Positions 1-8,787 of a stretch of 64,000 bases of DNA are shown piece by piece. The stretch is from Pseudarthrobacter sp. BIM B-2242. GTDB taxonomy: Bacteria; Actinomycetota; Actinomycetes; Actinomycetales; Micrococcaceae. How positions within the stretch are numbered: the stretch's first letter is position 1; each line of letters starts with the position of its first letter. Location: the NCBI RefSeq assembly GCF_014764445.1, contig NZ_CP061721.1, positions 3,410,001 to 3,474,000 on the forward strand, given 5' to 3'. Made by a program: the position numbers and the translations under genes. Below the pieces are notes generated by a model. That model was not told the origin of the DNA, made no database searches, and saw nothing but the letters and a program-made list of their open reading frames with translations.

Positions 1-1
1 C

Positions 2-1654
2 GCCGCTGCCGCCGCCGCCCCGGCCCACCTGGCCATGGCCTCCTATCTGGAGGCCGCCGATTACGCCGGCCTCACCGAAGAACTCTCCCGGACCGTGGAG
101 TACCTCCAGATCCTCTCCGCCGGGGCCGTGGACCGCACCCGCACCCAAGCCATCGCCGACGCCGCTGCCACCCGGGCGGTCAGGTCCTGGACCACCGGCT
201 GGGACAGCACCGGCATCGAAACCGTCACCGAAACCGACGCAGCCTGGCCCGCCGGCGCAGGCACTCCTGCTCCTGCGTCCGGGTCACCGGCGGACGACGG
301 CTGCAAAAACACCGCCGAATTCCTCCGTCTACGGCTGCGGATCGGTGGCAGCGAAGCCAAACGCCGCCTCCACCTCGCCCACGCCATCCTCCCCGAAACC
401 ACCCTCACCGGCGACACCCTCCCACCGGCCCGCGAACACCTCGCCGCAGCCCTCACCCCCACCAGCGACACGACAGACCCCGGCACCGAAACCCTGAACC
501 CCCTTGAGCTCCCGGCAGCAGCCGGGCCCGTGATGTCCTCCCAGGCCGGGACAATCATCAGCGCCACCCTGGACCGCCTCACACACCACACCACCGCCGA
601 AACCCTGGACCGGATCGAACACGACCTGACCCGCGCCGCCGCGACCACCGACCCCGACTTCCTCGCCCGCCTCGCCCGCCGCTGGGCCGACACCCTCGAC
701 GCCGACGGCACCGAACCCACCGAAGAAGCCCTCCGCCACACCCAAGGCGCGTTCATCCGCAAACCCCGCCACGGCCTGCACCACCTCGAAATCTTCGCCA
801 CCACCGACCAATACGAACACTTCGCCACCATCATGAACGCCGCCACCAACCCCCGCACCCACCCCACCACCAGCCCAGACACGGACAGCAACACCGGCAG
901 CGCCGGCACGGACAACAGCGACGGGACCGGGCAGGGCGCGCGGCAGAACACCGGCGTGTGGCAGGACAATAACGTGGACCTGGACCGGCGCACCCGGCCC
1001 CAAAAACAACTCGACGGCATCATCACCGCCTTCAAAGCAGCCCTCACCACCAACAAACTCCCCACCGCCGGCGGGAACCGCCCCCAAATCATCGCCACCA
1101 TCAACTACCAGGACCTCCTCCCCCACCTCCCAGCCCCGGAAACCGGCACCGACACCGGTCCGGCCAGCGCCGACACGGACACAGTCGCAAATACAGGTGC
1201 AGGTACAGGCACAGGCACAGGCAGTTTCATCTTCACCGGACCCGCCGCGGCCGCCACCATCCGCAAACTCGCCTGCCACGCCGACATCATCCCCACCCTC
1301 CTGGGCACCCACGGCGAAATCCTGGACCTCGGCCGCAAAACCCGCCTCTTCACCCCCGCCCAACGCCTCGCCCTCACCGCCCGCGACCAAGGCTGTACCT
1401 TCCCCAACTGCACCATCCCCGCACCCTGGTGCGAAGCCCACCACATCACCTACTGGTCACACAACGGCCCCACCAGCACCACCAACGGCGTCCTCCTCTG
1501 CTCACACCACCACCACCTCATCCACAAAGAACAATGGACCATCCACACCACCAACGACACCCCCTGGTTCACACCCCCACGCCACATCGACCCCACCCAA
1601 AAACCCCAACAAAACCACTACTTCAAACCACCCCCACCACCCCAACGCGAATAA
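2..1654 (+). CDS. DUF222 / HNH endonuclease-domain protein (5' end outside window)
   Basis: The frame is open to the left window edge, so the Met at 35 is probably internal and the gene is 5'-partial. The visible part (about 550 codons) has the DUF222 (13E12 repeat family) layout: an Ala/Arg-rich helical N-terminal half, a low-complexity Asp/Thr/Gly linker with a short Gly-Thr repeat near 1195-1222, and a C-terminal HNH nuclease domain. The HNH region starts about residue 454 (counting from the Met at 35) with a Cys pair, then WCEAHH, an Asn in TNGVLLC, and a His-rich HHHHLIH stretch. Actinobacterial genomes carry many copies of this family. Some are linked to mobile introns or phage, but the cellular role is unknown. 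DNA binding or cleavage is inferred from the HNH residues only. Confidence 0.88.
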   Translation, partial: AAAAAAPAHLAMASYLEAADYAGLTEELSRTVEYLQILSAGAVDRTRTQAIADAAATRAVRSWTTGWDSTGIETVTETDAAWPAGAGTPAPASGSPADDGCKNTAEFLRLRLRIGGSEAKRRLHLAHAILPETTLTGDTLPPAREHLAAALTPTSDTTDPGTETLNPLELPAAAGPVMSSQAGTIISATLDRLTHHTTAETLDRIEHDLTRAAATTDPDFLARLARRWADTLDADGTEPTEEALRHTQGAFIRKPRHGLHHLEIFATTDQYEHFATIMNAATNPRTHPTTSPDTDSNTGSAGTDNSDGTGQGARQNTGVWQDNNVDLDRRTRPQKQLDGIITAFKAALTTNKLPTAGGNRPQIIATINYQDLLPHLPAPETGTDTGPASADTDTVANTGAGTGTGTGSFIFTGPAAAATIRKLACHADIIPTLLGTHGEILDLGRKTRLFTPAQRLALTARDQGCTFPNCTIPAPWCEAHHITYWSHNGPTSTTNGVLLCSHHHHLIHKEQWTIHTTNDTPWFTPPRHIDPTQKPQQNHYFKPPPPPQRE

Positions 1655-1751
1655 GCAGCCGTCCACGCTTACGTGGCATGCCGCCGGAACACACGACAAT
1701 CACTCCAGTCGGTGGGAATCCGGTATCACCAGGAATTCCGGGAGCAGAACA

Positions 1752-2549
1752 CTACTCGGCCGCTGCGGCCAGGACCGGGCCCGCCCGCTCCCCCATGGCA
1801 CCGCCGGACGTAAAGCCCAGGACCTCAATCAGGACATCCTTTTCGCGATGTACCTCTGTCACGTTGACGGAGCGGGCCGATCCTTCAACGACGCCTGCCG
1901 GGTAGCCGTCAATGGTCACTCCCCACCGGTACACCGCCGGATCAGCAGACTCCCAGCTGACTTTGACCTCGCTGATCCGCCCCACCGTAGAGAGAACTTC
2001 GACACGGACATTAGACGGCGCTGCCAGCCGCGGGTGCGACGGTGCAGTGCTGACGCGAACTGGTGTCTCCAACGTGTCGGTACCACCGGCAATGCCGGTG
2101 GTACCGAGAATCATAAGTCCTTCAAATTCTGCGGCGTAGGTGTGCTTGAGGACCGGAGCGTTAGTGGTTCGGTCGTAGCTTCCGTCCCCGTCCAGGTCCC
2201 ATTCGTACTTCACGACCACGCCCACGGATTCTGATGCGTCATACGTAATTTCCATACCCGGCATTGCGAAGTATCCGTTGATCGGCAACCTGGCCTCGAC
2301 ATAGTCAACATGCTTACCCAGAGGAATGGCGATCGCCTGCACCGGAGCACCCGAAGCCTGCCCCGACGGCGAGGAAGCGTCCGCGGGGGCTGGAGGTACG
2401 CCGGTTTCGGCGGGAGCTGAAAGAGTCCACGTCTGCGGCGTCGCACCTCCTCCCGGCACACCTTCGGCGCAACCCGTCACCAGGAGCGCTAACGCTAAAA
2501 GTGTTGCGGGCGCCACAGCGCGCCTGCTCAGCCGGTTGGATGCCTTCAT
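1752..2549 (-). CDS. secreted lipoprotein with PKD-like domain
   Basis: A 265-residue protein with a type II signal peptide: basic start, hydrophobic stretch, and lipobox VTGC near residue 27, so it is predicted to be anchored to the outer face of the membrane. The middle contains YEWDLDGDGSYD, the acidic core typical of PKD (polycystic kidney disease) beta-sandwich domains. The C-terminal third (LAAPSNVRVEVLS onward) looks like a fibronectin type III or similar beta domain. PKD and Fn3 modules usually mediate binding or spacing in extracellular proteins. No catalytic motif is visible. The ATG at 2549 is preceded by a GGGGGA purine run. It is transcribed away from the sugar transporter and stands alone. 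The ligand is unknown. Confidence 0.75.
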   Translation of the reverse strand: MKASNRLSRRAVAPATLLALALLVTGCAEGVPGGGATPQTWTLSAPAETGVPPAPADASSPSGQASGAPVQAIAIPLGKHVDYVEARLPINGYFAMPGMEITYDASESVGVVVKYEWDLDGDGSYDRTTNAPVLKHTYAAEFEGLMILGTTGIAGGTDTLETPVRVSTAPSHPRLAAPSNVRVEVLSTVGRISEVKVSWESADPAVYRWGVTIDGYPAGVVEGSARSVNVTEVHREKDVLIEVLGFTSGGAMGERAGPVLAAAAE

Positions 2550-2701
2550 GTTTCCCCCAAAGAAGTGACGTGCACCAAGTGGATCACGCGCGCCGCTTCC
2601 GGTCTATGGCCACATGCAGCCAGCAAACCCGCCACGACTCCGCGGGCACTTTCGACCTGGTCTCAAGAAGCACTCTTGCGGGGCAACGTCCTTAAACACG
2701 G

Positions 2702-2739
2702 CTGCCCCGGCCGGAACCCAAAGGTTCCGGCCGGGGCAG
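2702..2739 (-). terminator. rho-independent terminator after the sugar transporter operon
   Basis: A perfect 17-bp GC-rich stem (2702-2718 with 2723-2739) closes on a 4-nt loop. Read on the minus strand it is followed by a short T-containing run (TGTTTAA). It lies about 80 bp beyond the stop of the binding-protein gene, so it most likely ends that minus-strand operon. Confidence 0.75.
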
Positions 2740-2821
2740 TGGTGACAACCCGCCGTCGTACGCTTCCTGCATGCGCCCCAGGTCCCGTCAGAGGCGCCCG
2801 GAGGGATGCACTGGCGCGTCC

Positions 2822-4180
2822 TTAGCTGATTGCGGACTTCATTTCGTCGTGTGCCTTCTTGCCCGCGTCGTCAGTGGAGAGTCGGTTGAAGAGGACTTCG
2901 GAGGTGTAACGCTTGACGATCTCCTGGATGGCGCCGGCGCCCTTCGGCGGCGGTGCGGGAGCCTCGCCGAGCTCATCCTTGATCTGATCGATGAACTTGA
3001 CCACCTTGATATCGGCGGGGGTGAGCTTCGGCTCGATCGCTGCGCGGACGTCCGAGTTGGGGTACACACCGCGGTCTGCCAGCAGGGCCTCGCCGGCCTT
3101 TTCACTGTTGGCCAGGAAGTTGATGAACTTGGCGGTTTCCTCAGGGTGCTTGGTGCGCGATGAAGCCGACCAGAACTGGGAAGCCTTGTACCAGAGCTGC
3201 GCATCGGCAGCTTTGCCCGTGGTGGACGGGAAGCGGAGGATCTGCAGGTCCGAACCCGCAGCCTTCTCCAGTGCCGGCAGCTGGTTGGACCACCAGAACG
3301 CGAGCCCGTTCTTGCCGACGGCCAGGCCACTCTGATCGAGCGGGGCGGCCTCGGCTTCCACAACCTCAGACGCCGTGGGCACAGCCTTGTTCTCGCTGAG
3401 CTCCTTCAGGTTTGCCCACCACCCGGCGATGTCGCCCGGCTCGAAGCCGAGCTTGCCGTCGGAGGTGTACAGGGACTTGCCGTTCTGCCGGAGCCAGACG
3501 CCGAGCGAGGCTTCATCCGTGCCATAGGCGGCGGCACCGTAGGTGCCCTTCGGCGAGTTGGCGGTCACTTCGGCGGAAATGCGCGCGAAGTCGTCCCAGG
3601 TCCAGGTCGTGTCGTCCGGGAGTTCAACCCCGGCGGCCTTGAAGACTTCCGGATTGGCCAGAATGGTGGCGGCATTGATGCCGGCCGCGATGCCCGTCAG
3701 GCCCTTCTCACTCTTGCCGGCGTTGAGGGCTGCCTCGTCAAGCTTTGACGTGTCGATCTCGTACTTGGAGAGGTCCAGGAGCGCACCGCGGGTTGAGTAC
3801 TCGGTGATGTACTTCTCGTCCATCTGGATGATGTCCGGGGCATCGTTGGCAGCAACCTGGGTGGCCAGCTTGTCCCAGTAACCGCTCCAGTCGCCGTACT
3901 CGGGCTTGATCTTGATGTTGGGATTCTCTGCCTCGAAGGCGGCGATGGCGGCCTGTGTGACCTGGGCCCGCTTGTCGCTTCCCCACCAGGAGAAGCGCAG
4001 TTCAACGGGTCCGCCGTCACTCTGCGGGGCGGCTCCCCCGCCGCAGGCGCTAAGGGCCATGACGACGGCGGCTGCCGCGGCTACCGCGCCTGTCTTACGG
4101 AAGCGGCGGCGTGCGCCGGAGGGTGACGCAGCTGCCGGACTTTGGTTGCCAGCAGCGTCAGAGCGGGGAAAAAGCGGCAC
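2822..4180 (-). CDS. ABC transporter sugar-binding lipoprotein (CUT1 family)
   Basis: A 452-residue extracellular solute-binding protein of the family 1 (MalE-like) type. An Arg-rich N-terminus is followed by a hydrophobic segment and lipobox LSAC near residue 46, so it should be a lipoprotein. The mature start, ELRFSWWGSDKR, and the downstream AFEAENPNIKIKPEYGDWSGYWDKL are characteristic of CUT1 oligosaccharide or glycoside binders. The GTG start at 4180 has a GGAG ribosome site 6 nt upstream. The two permeases lie just upstream on the same strand, but the 98-bp gap carries a cre-like operator and two other dyads, so the gene may have its own regulated promoter. The substrate cannot be read from sequence. 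No ATPase gene is nearby, so a shared MsiK-type ATPase is assumed. Confidence 0.92.
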   Translation of the reverse strand: MPLFPRSDAAGNQSPAAASPSGARRRFRKTGAVAAAAAVVMALSACGGGAAPQSDGGPVELRFSWWGSDKRAQVTQAAIAAFEAENPNIKIKPEYGDWSGYWDKLATQVAANDAPDIIQMDEKYITEYSTRGALLDLSKYEIDTSKLDEAALNAGKSEKGLTGIAAGINAATILANPEVFKAAGVELPDDTTWTWDDFARISAEVTANSPKGTYGAAAYGTDEASLGVWLRQNGKSLYTSDGKLGFEPGDIAGWWANLKELSENKAVPTASEVVEAEAAPLDQSGLAVGKNGLAFWWSNQLPALEKAAGSDLQILRFPSTTGKAADAQLWYKASQFWSASSRTKHPEETAKFINFLANSEKAGEALLADRGVYPNSDVRAAIEPKLTPADIKVVKFIDQIKDELGEAPAPPPKGAGAIQEIVKRYTSEVLFNRLSTDDAGKKAHDEMKSAIS

Positions 4181-4223
4181 TGGATACTCCGATCTTCTTT
4201 GATCTCGTGAGGAAGGAATGGAT

Positions 4224-4239
4224 GAGAAAGCGTTTTCTT
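4224..4239. promoter_or_regulatory. LacI-family operator (cre-like) before the binding-protein gene
   Basis: The sequence GAGAAAGCGTTTTCTT is a near-perfect dyad centred on CG, the signature of LacI/GalR-family operators. The same core occurs at 6556-6570, 16220-16235 and 16296-16310. It sits about 45 bp upstream of the GTG start of the binding protein, where a bound repressor would block transcription. The likely regulator is the LacI protein at 16491-17564. Confidence 0.75.
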
Positions 4240-4249
4240 GATCTAATGC

Positions 4250-4275
4250 TACAAGTCTATGACTTGTATTACAAG
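4250..4275. promoter_or_regulatory. overlapping palindromes, candidate second operator
   Basis: A perfect 19-bp palindrome, TACAAGTC-TAT-GACTTGTA (4250-4268), overlaps a second one, CTTGTA-T-TACAAG (4263-4275). Together they fill the end of the 98-bp gap between permease and binding protein. On the minus strand, TTGTAA-N17-TAGCAT could be a promoter running through them. The symmetry resembles GntR-type operators, but no cognate regulator is identified and the core differs from the cre-like sites. Confidence 0.5.
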
Positions 4276-4278
4276 AGG

Positions 4279-5229
4279 TTATTTGATGCCCGTGGTGGCG
4301 ATGCCCTTGATCAGGAACCGCTGGCCAAAGAGGAACACGAGGAACACCGGCAGCAGCGAGACGATGGACATCGCGAACAGCGATCCCCAGCTGGTGGCGG
4401 ACTGCGCATCCACAAAGGCGCGAAGAGCTACGGGGACTGTGAACATGTCCGGATCGGTCAGGTAGATAAGGGCGCCGAAGAAATCGTTCCAGGTCCAGAT
4501 GAAGGTGAAGATGGTGGTGGTGGCGAGGGCCGGCACCATCAGCGGCAGGATCACCCGCAGGAAGATGCGCGGGTGGCCGGCGCCGTCGATCCGCGCGGCC
4601 TCATCGAGGTCCTTCGGGATGCCGCGGATGAACTGGACCATCAGGAAGACAAAGAATGCGTCCGTTGCCAGGAGCTTGGGCACGATGAGCGGCCAGAACG
4701 TGTTCACCCAGCCGATCTGCGAAAACAGAATGTACTGCGGCACAATCACCACGTGGAACGGCAGCATGATGGTCAGCAGCATGATGCCGAAGAAGAGCTT
4801 CTTGCCACTGAACTGCAGCCGGGCAAACGCGTAGGCGGCCATCGAGCATGAGATGAGGTTGCCCAGGATGGAGCCGATCACCACGATGGCCGAGTTGAGC
4901 ATGTAGTGCCCGAACGGATGCGTCAGCGCGGACCAGCCGTCCGTGTAGTTGCTCATTTCCAGGGTGCTTAGCCAGAGTCCGGGATCCTTGAAAATCAGGT
5001 CATTGGGCCGCAGGGAGGACACCACCATCCACAGCAGCGGGTAGATCATCAAGCCGCCGGCCAGGATCAGGATGGCGTGCTTGATCAGCGCCTTGGTGCG
5101 GGCCGAGCGGCTGAACGCGAGGGTTCCGCGGGATTCGCGGGCCTTCTTGGGCTTGCGGTGGTTCGTTGGCGTACCGGCGCCGGCATTGTTCTTATCCGGG
5201 GCGGGCAGCGTCTCAAGTTTAGTCGTCAT
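4279..5229 (-). CDS. carbohydrate ABC transporter permease (CUT1, MalG-like)
   Basis: A 316-residue inner-membrane permease with a cytoplasmic basic N-terminus and about six transmembrane segments. The EAA loop DEAARIDGAGHPRIFLRVILPLMVPAL contacts the ATPase. It forms the channel with the permease at 5219-6163. The ATG at 5229 is chosen because the reading frame further upstream is only the shadow of that permease. The start overlaps the upstream stop by 11 nt, indicating translational coupling. The C-terminus ends in GIKxxx style (IATTGIK), usual for MalG-type subunits. The substrate is undefined. Confidence 0.93.
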   Translation of the reverse strand: MTTKLETLPAPDKNNAGAGTPTNHRKPKKARESRGTLAFSRSARTKALIKHAILILAGGLMIYPLLWMVVSSLRPNDLIFKDPGLWLSTLEMSNYTDGWSALTHPFGHYMLNSAIVVIGSILGNLISCSMAAYAFARLQFSGKKLFFGIMLLTIMLPFHVVIVPQYILFSQIGWVNTFWPLIVPKLLATDAFFVFLMVQFIRGIPKDLDEAARIDGAGHPRIFLRVILPLMVPALATTTIFTFIWTWNDFFGALIYLTDPDMFTVPVALRAFVDAQSATSWGSLFAMSIVSLLPVFLVFLFGQRFLIKGIATTGIK

Positions 5230-6163
5230 AGAAAACCCAATACTTTGCAGCGATGAAGTTGATGGCGGTGAATACACCGATGATGACCAACAGGAACCAG
5301 GCCATGGCCGAGGCGTAGCCCATGTCGAACTGGCCGAAGCCCTTCTGGTACAGGTACAGCGTGAAGAACATCGTGGAGTCCGACGGCCCGCCGTTGCCGC
5401 CCGAGACGATGAACGCCTGGGTGAAGGACTGGAACGATCCGATGATCTGCAGCACAAGGTTGAAGAAGATGATGGGGCTGAGCATCGGCAGCGTGATCTT
5501 CCAGAACTGCTGAAGCGTGGTGGCGCCGTCAACCTTGGCGGCTTCGTAGTACATCACCGGGATCTGCCGGAGGCCGGCCAGGAAGATGATCATGGGGGCG
5601 CCGAAGGTCCACACGTGGAGCAGGACAATGGAGCCCAGCGCCGTGCTCGGGTCGGAGATCCAGCCCGGGCCCTGGATGCCAACAAGGGCCAGCGCCTGGT
5701 TGACCAGGCCGGTGGTGCCGAAGATCTGCTTCCACAGGATAGCCACCGCCACCGAACCGCCCAGCAGGGACGGCAGGTAGAAGACCGAGCGGTAGAACGG
5801 CAGGCCGCGCAGGCCCTTGTCCAGCACCAGCGCGATCAGCAGGGCCACTGCGAGCTGCAGCGGCACACCAACAAAGACGTACGTGAACGTCACGCCCAGC
5901 GAGTTGTGCAGCCGGGCGTCGGTGAACATCCGGATGAAGTTGTCCAGGCCGGTCCATTCCGGCGGCTGCAGGAGGTTGTAGTCCGTAAAGGACAGGTACA
6001 GCGACATCAGCATCGGTCCGATGGTGATGGCCACCAGGCCTACCAGCCATGGCAGCAGGAAGATGTACGCGGCCTTGTTGTCCCGGCCGTTAGCCTTCTT
6101 CTCCTCAGCCGTCATCGGCCCCTTGCGGCGCTTGAGCGTTGAGAGTTCACCAATGGCGCTCAT
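5219..6163 (-). CDS. sugar ABC transporter permease (CUT1, MalF-like)
   Basis: A 314-residue permease with a charged N-terminus (KRRKGPMTAEEKKANGRDNKAA region) before the first membrane segment AYIFLLPWLVGLVAITIGP, the usual MalF-type opening. It has six predicted membrane segments and an EAA loop (YEAAKVDGATTLQQFWKITLP) near residues 200-220. It is the first gene of the minus-strand operon permease-permease-binding protein. The 559-bp divergent region upstream carries several LacI-type dyads. A shorter start at the internal Met (MTAEEKK) is possible. Confidence 0.92.
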   Translation of the reverse strand: MSAIGELSTLKRRKGPMTAEEKKANGRDNKAAYIFLLPWLVGLVAITIGPMLMSLYLSFTDYNLLQPPEWTGLDNFIRMFTDARLHNSLGVTFTYVFVGVPLQLAVALLIALVLDKGLRGLPFYRSVFYLPSLLGGSVAVAILWKQIFGTTGLVNQALALVGIQGPGWISDPSTALGSIVLLHVWTFGAPMIIFLAGLRQIPVMYYEAAKVDGATTLQQFWKITLPMLSPIIFFNLVLQIIGSFQSFTQAFIVSGGNGGPSDSTMFFTLYLYQKGFGQFDMGYASAMAWFLLVIIGVFTAINFIAAKYWVFYDD

Positions 6164-6490
6164 ACTGGCGCCCTGCTGTCGCCCCGCCGGGCTGCTGCAG
6201 CCAGCACGCCTTCCGGGGACGGTCCCGCCGGGCGCAGAGCCCCGGGTTTCTGGTTAGCGGCCATATGGTCTCCTTTGGTCATCGTGGCCCTCCACGTGGT
6301 GTTGATCGCTCCGGCAGGGTGAATCCGCCGGTTCGGGTGAGTGCGCAGTCCGGGTAGACCCGCAGATCGGATGACCGCAACCGGGTCATCAACCCATGCG
6401 ATCCGTTGCCATACCGCTTCCGATGGCGGATTCTGTCCGTATCCGGCTAAGAGGCGCCGGCCCGGATCCTGCCACCGTCCCGCGGTCTGC

Positions 6491-6525
6491 GGGAAAGCGG
6501 TTCCCTACCAAAGTAAACGGTTTCT
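6491..6525. promoter_or_regulatory. two degenerate LacI-type dyads upstream of promoter
   Basis: GGGAAAGCGGTTCCC (6491-6505) and GTAAACGGTTTCT (6513-6525) are imperfect relatives of the cre-like operator found immediately downstream. They lie in the 559-bp divergent gap between the permease gene and the fused oxidoreductase (6164-6722). The leftward part of that gap (6164-6480) shows no gene or clear signal. They may be auxiliary operators for the same LacI regulator. Confidence 0.45.
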
Positions 6526-6570
6526 TGACTGCTGTACAGGCTTTTGCTAATTTTTGAGAAAGCGTTTTCC
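6525..6570 (+). promoter_or_regulatory. sigma70-type promoter with cre-like operator at its start point
   Basis: TTGACT (6525-6530), a 17-bp spacer and TAATTT (6548-6553) form a good vegetative promoter reading toward the oxidoreductase at 6723. The dyad GAGAAAGCGTTTTCC (6556-6570) begins 3 bp after the -10 box and so covers the expected transcription start. This is the classical geometry for repression by a LacI-family protein. Confidence 0.7.
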
Positions 6571-6722
6571 GAAACGGGTCCGCTGACTCAGCCACCGGCT
6601 TTGTCTGCCTCTAACAGTGACGTTTCTGCGCCAGAAGTCTGTAATGGGAATGACACCGGGAGTAAACGTACGACGACGTCACCTCCTCCCAGCCCCGTTC
6701 ACCACTAGCCCCAAGGATCCTG

Positions 6723-8765
6723 ATGATTCAGCAATCGGCCAAGCAGGCCGCCCGCCACACCGTCGGGCCCGGGGCTTCTGCCCCTACAGCGCCTCCGCGC
6801 ATCGCTTTGGTAGGCGTGCACGGCTTTGGCGAGAGGCACCGGGCCAACCTGACTGGGCTCCAGGCGGCCGGCGTCGTCGAGCTCGTGGCAGTGGCCGATC
6901 CCTACCCCCCGCAGGACGGCACTCTCCCCGGTTCTGTGGCGGTCTTCAACACACTGGACCAGCTTCTGGCCGCCGGCGCAGCCCCTGACGTGGTCATTCT
7001 TGCCACGCCTATCCAGACGCACGCACCGCTTGCGCTGGCCGCGCTCACGGCCGGGTCCGACATCTACGTGGAAAAGCCCCCGGTGGCGTCCATGGCACAG
7101 TTCCAGGACCTGCTGGCCGCGGCGGATGCGTCGGGACAGCTGGTCCAAGTGGGGTTCCAGAGCCTGGGATCGCACGCCCTCCCCGCGATCCGCAGGGCCA
7201 TCGACTCTGGCGGGATTGGCGACGTCCTGGGGCTGAGCGCCCAGGGCAGGTGGGTGCGGACCAGGGGGTACTTCACGCGTTCGCGCTGGGCCGGCAAACG
7301 CAGCCTGGACGGCACCGATGTGGTGGACGGCGTGGCCACCAACGCGCTGGCACATGCGGTAGCCACCGGACTCCACATGGCAGGCGCACACACCACCGCA
7401 GATGTGGCTTCCGTGGAGACCGACCTCTACCGTGCCCACACCACCCAGAGCGATGACACCTCGGTAATCCGCGTCCGCACCACCGCCGGCCGGACACTGC
7501 TGTGCGCCCTCACGCTCTGCGCCCCGGAACAGCAGAATCCCTCGGTGACGGTCCACGGCACGCTGGGCGACATCACGTTTTTCTACACCGAAGACGAGGT
7601 GGTCACCACCACCCGCGACGGCGAGCGCCGTGAAACCTTCGGCCGGACCGATCTGCTGGAGAACCTGCTCGCCGCGCGGCAGACCGGGACTCCGCTGCTG
7701 TGTTCCCTGGCGGATACCGGCGCGTTCACGTCGGTACTCGAAGCCATCCGGACGTCCCCGGAGCCCCAGGAAATCGGCGCCGATCATGTCACCTGGGAGG
7801 GCGACGGTGACGACGCGCACCCTGTCGTCCACAATCTTCCCGAGGTGATGGACCGCGCGGCCAAGGCACAGGCCACCTTCGCGGAACTGGGCGTTCCGTG
7901 GGCACGCAGCCTTCCGGCGTCCCGAAGCTTCGTCTTGGACGGTCATCCTGTGGCCGCCTTCCAGGACGGCAGCCGCATCCGCTCCGTTTCCTCTCCGCGG
8001 CCCTACCTTCATCCCGTCCGCACACTGGCCGGGACCGTCGTCACGGATCACCAGCCGCTCGACCACGTGTGGCACCTCGGTGTCGGCGTGGCCCTGCAGG
8101 ATGTGGACGGCGTCAACTTTTGGGGCGGCCGCACTTATACCCGCGCGGCGGGCGAATACGTCTGGCGCCCGGATCACGGCAGCATCGTCCGGTTGGGTGA
8201 ACCGCTCGAGCGGGACGGTTCCCTGGCGGAAAAACTGTCCTGGAACGGTCCCGACGGCGCTCCCATCCTGACAGAACAGCGCATCTGGACGTGGGCCGCC
8301 GTCGCGCCTTCCGTTTGGCGGCTCACGCTGGACTTCGCGCTCTCCCCCGCCGGCCGCCATCCCGTCAGCCTGGGCAGCCCGGGCTCCAACGGCCGCGCCC
8401 AAGGCGGATACGGCGGGTTCTTCTGGCGCCTCCCCGAATGCTCCGGAGCCACCGTGTGGGCGCCAGATGCAGCCGGGAATACCCTGACCGGCGAGTCAGC
8501 CGTGCACGGGACCGTGACGCCGTGGCTTGCCTGGTCCGGCGCTTTTGCCGGCAGCGCCGCCACTTTGGTGTTCGTCGCCGCTGAGGGCTCCCATGACCCG
8601 TGGTTTGTGCGCGTGGACGGCTACCCGGGCGTGGGGCAGTCGCTCGCTTGGGATGCGCCGGTAATTGCCGAGCCCGGCACACCGGTCCGGCGGAGCGTCA
8701 CCGTGTTTATCGCCGACGGATTTTTGGGCACCGACGACATCGAGACCTTGATATCAAAACTTTGA
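6723..8765 (+). CDS. Gfo/Idh/MocA oxidoreductase fused to a DUF6807 (PmoA-like) domain
   Basis: A 680-residue two-domain protein. Residues about 25-385 are a Gfo/Idh/MocA NAD(P)-dependent oxidoreductase: Rossmann loop VGVHGFGERH, the catalytic-site motif EKPP (Glu117-Lys118-Pro119), then an alpha/beta C-terminal half. From about residue 400 (SRSFVLDGHPVAAF onward) the protein matches the DUF6807 type, rich in aromatic and His residues (HVWHLGVGVAL, FWGGRTY, GGYGGFFWRLP). DUF6807 proteins are annotated as methane-oxygenase PmoA-like but are soluble and found in sugar gene clusters, so a role on a carbohydrate is more likely than methane oxidation. A ribosome site AAGGA precedes the ATG. It is followed after 22 bp by the M24-like gene, probably one operon. 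The substrate is unknown. Confidence 0.85.
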   Translation: MIQQSAKQAARHTVGPGASAPTAPPRIALVGVHGFGERHRANLTGLQAAGVVELVAVADPYPPQDGTLPGSVAVFNTLDQLLAAGAAPDVVILATPIQTHAPLALAALTAGSDIYVEKPPVASMAQFQDLLAAADASGQLVQVGFQSLGSHALPAIRRAIDSGGIGDVLGLSAQGRWVRTRGYFTRSRWAGKRSLDGTDVVDGVATNALAHAVATGLHMAGAHTTADVASVETDLYRAHTTQSDDTSVIRVRTTAGRTLLCALTLCAPEQQNPSVTVHGTLGDITFFYTEDEVVTTTRDGERRETFGRTDLLENLLAARQTGTPLLCSLADTGAFTSVLEAIRTSPEPQEIGADHVTWEGDGDDAHPVVHNLPEVMDRAAKAQATFAELGVPWARSLPASRSFVLDGHPVAAFQDGSRIRSVSSPRPYLHPVRTLAGTVVTDHQPLDHVWHLGVGVALQDVDGVNFWGGRTYTRAAGEYVWRPDHGSIVRLGEPLERDGSLAEKLSWNGPDGAPILTEQRIWTWAAVAPSVWRLTLDFALSPAGRHPVSLGSPGSNGRAQGGYGGFFWRLPECSGATVWAPDAAGNTLTGESAVHGTVTPWLAWSGAFAGSAATLVFVAAEGSHDPWFVRVDGYPGVGQSLAWDAPVIAEPGTPVRRSVTVFIADGFLGTDDIETLISKL

Positions 8766-8787
8766 CCAGACCACAGGGGACCCCATC

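Noticed and set aside
5072..6142. 356-residue plus-strand frame over the permease genes
   Set aside because: Highly charged, no membrane segments or motifs; it mirrors the two permeases on the minus strand.
6705..8402. 565-residue open frame antisense to the DUF6807 fusion
   Set aside because: High-GC shadow of the plus-strand gene: Arg/Gly-rich, no motif, and the opposite frame has clear oxidoreductase signatures and a ribosome site.
6723..8765. Methane monooxygenase subunit, from the PmoA-like label of DUF6807
   Set aside because: No membrane segments, no other pmo genes, and fusion to a sugar oxidoreductase.
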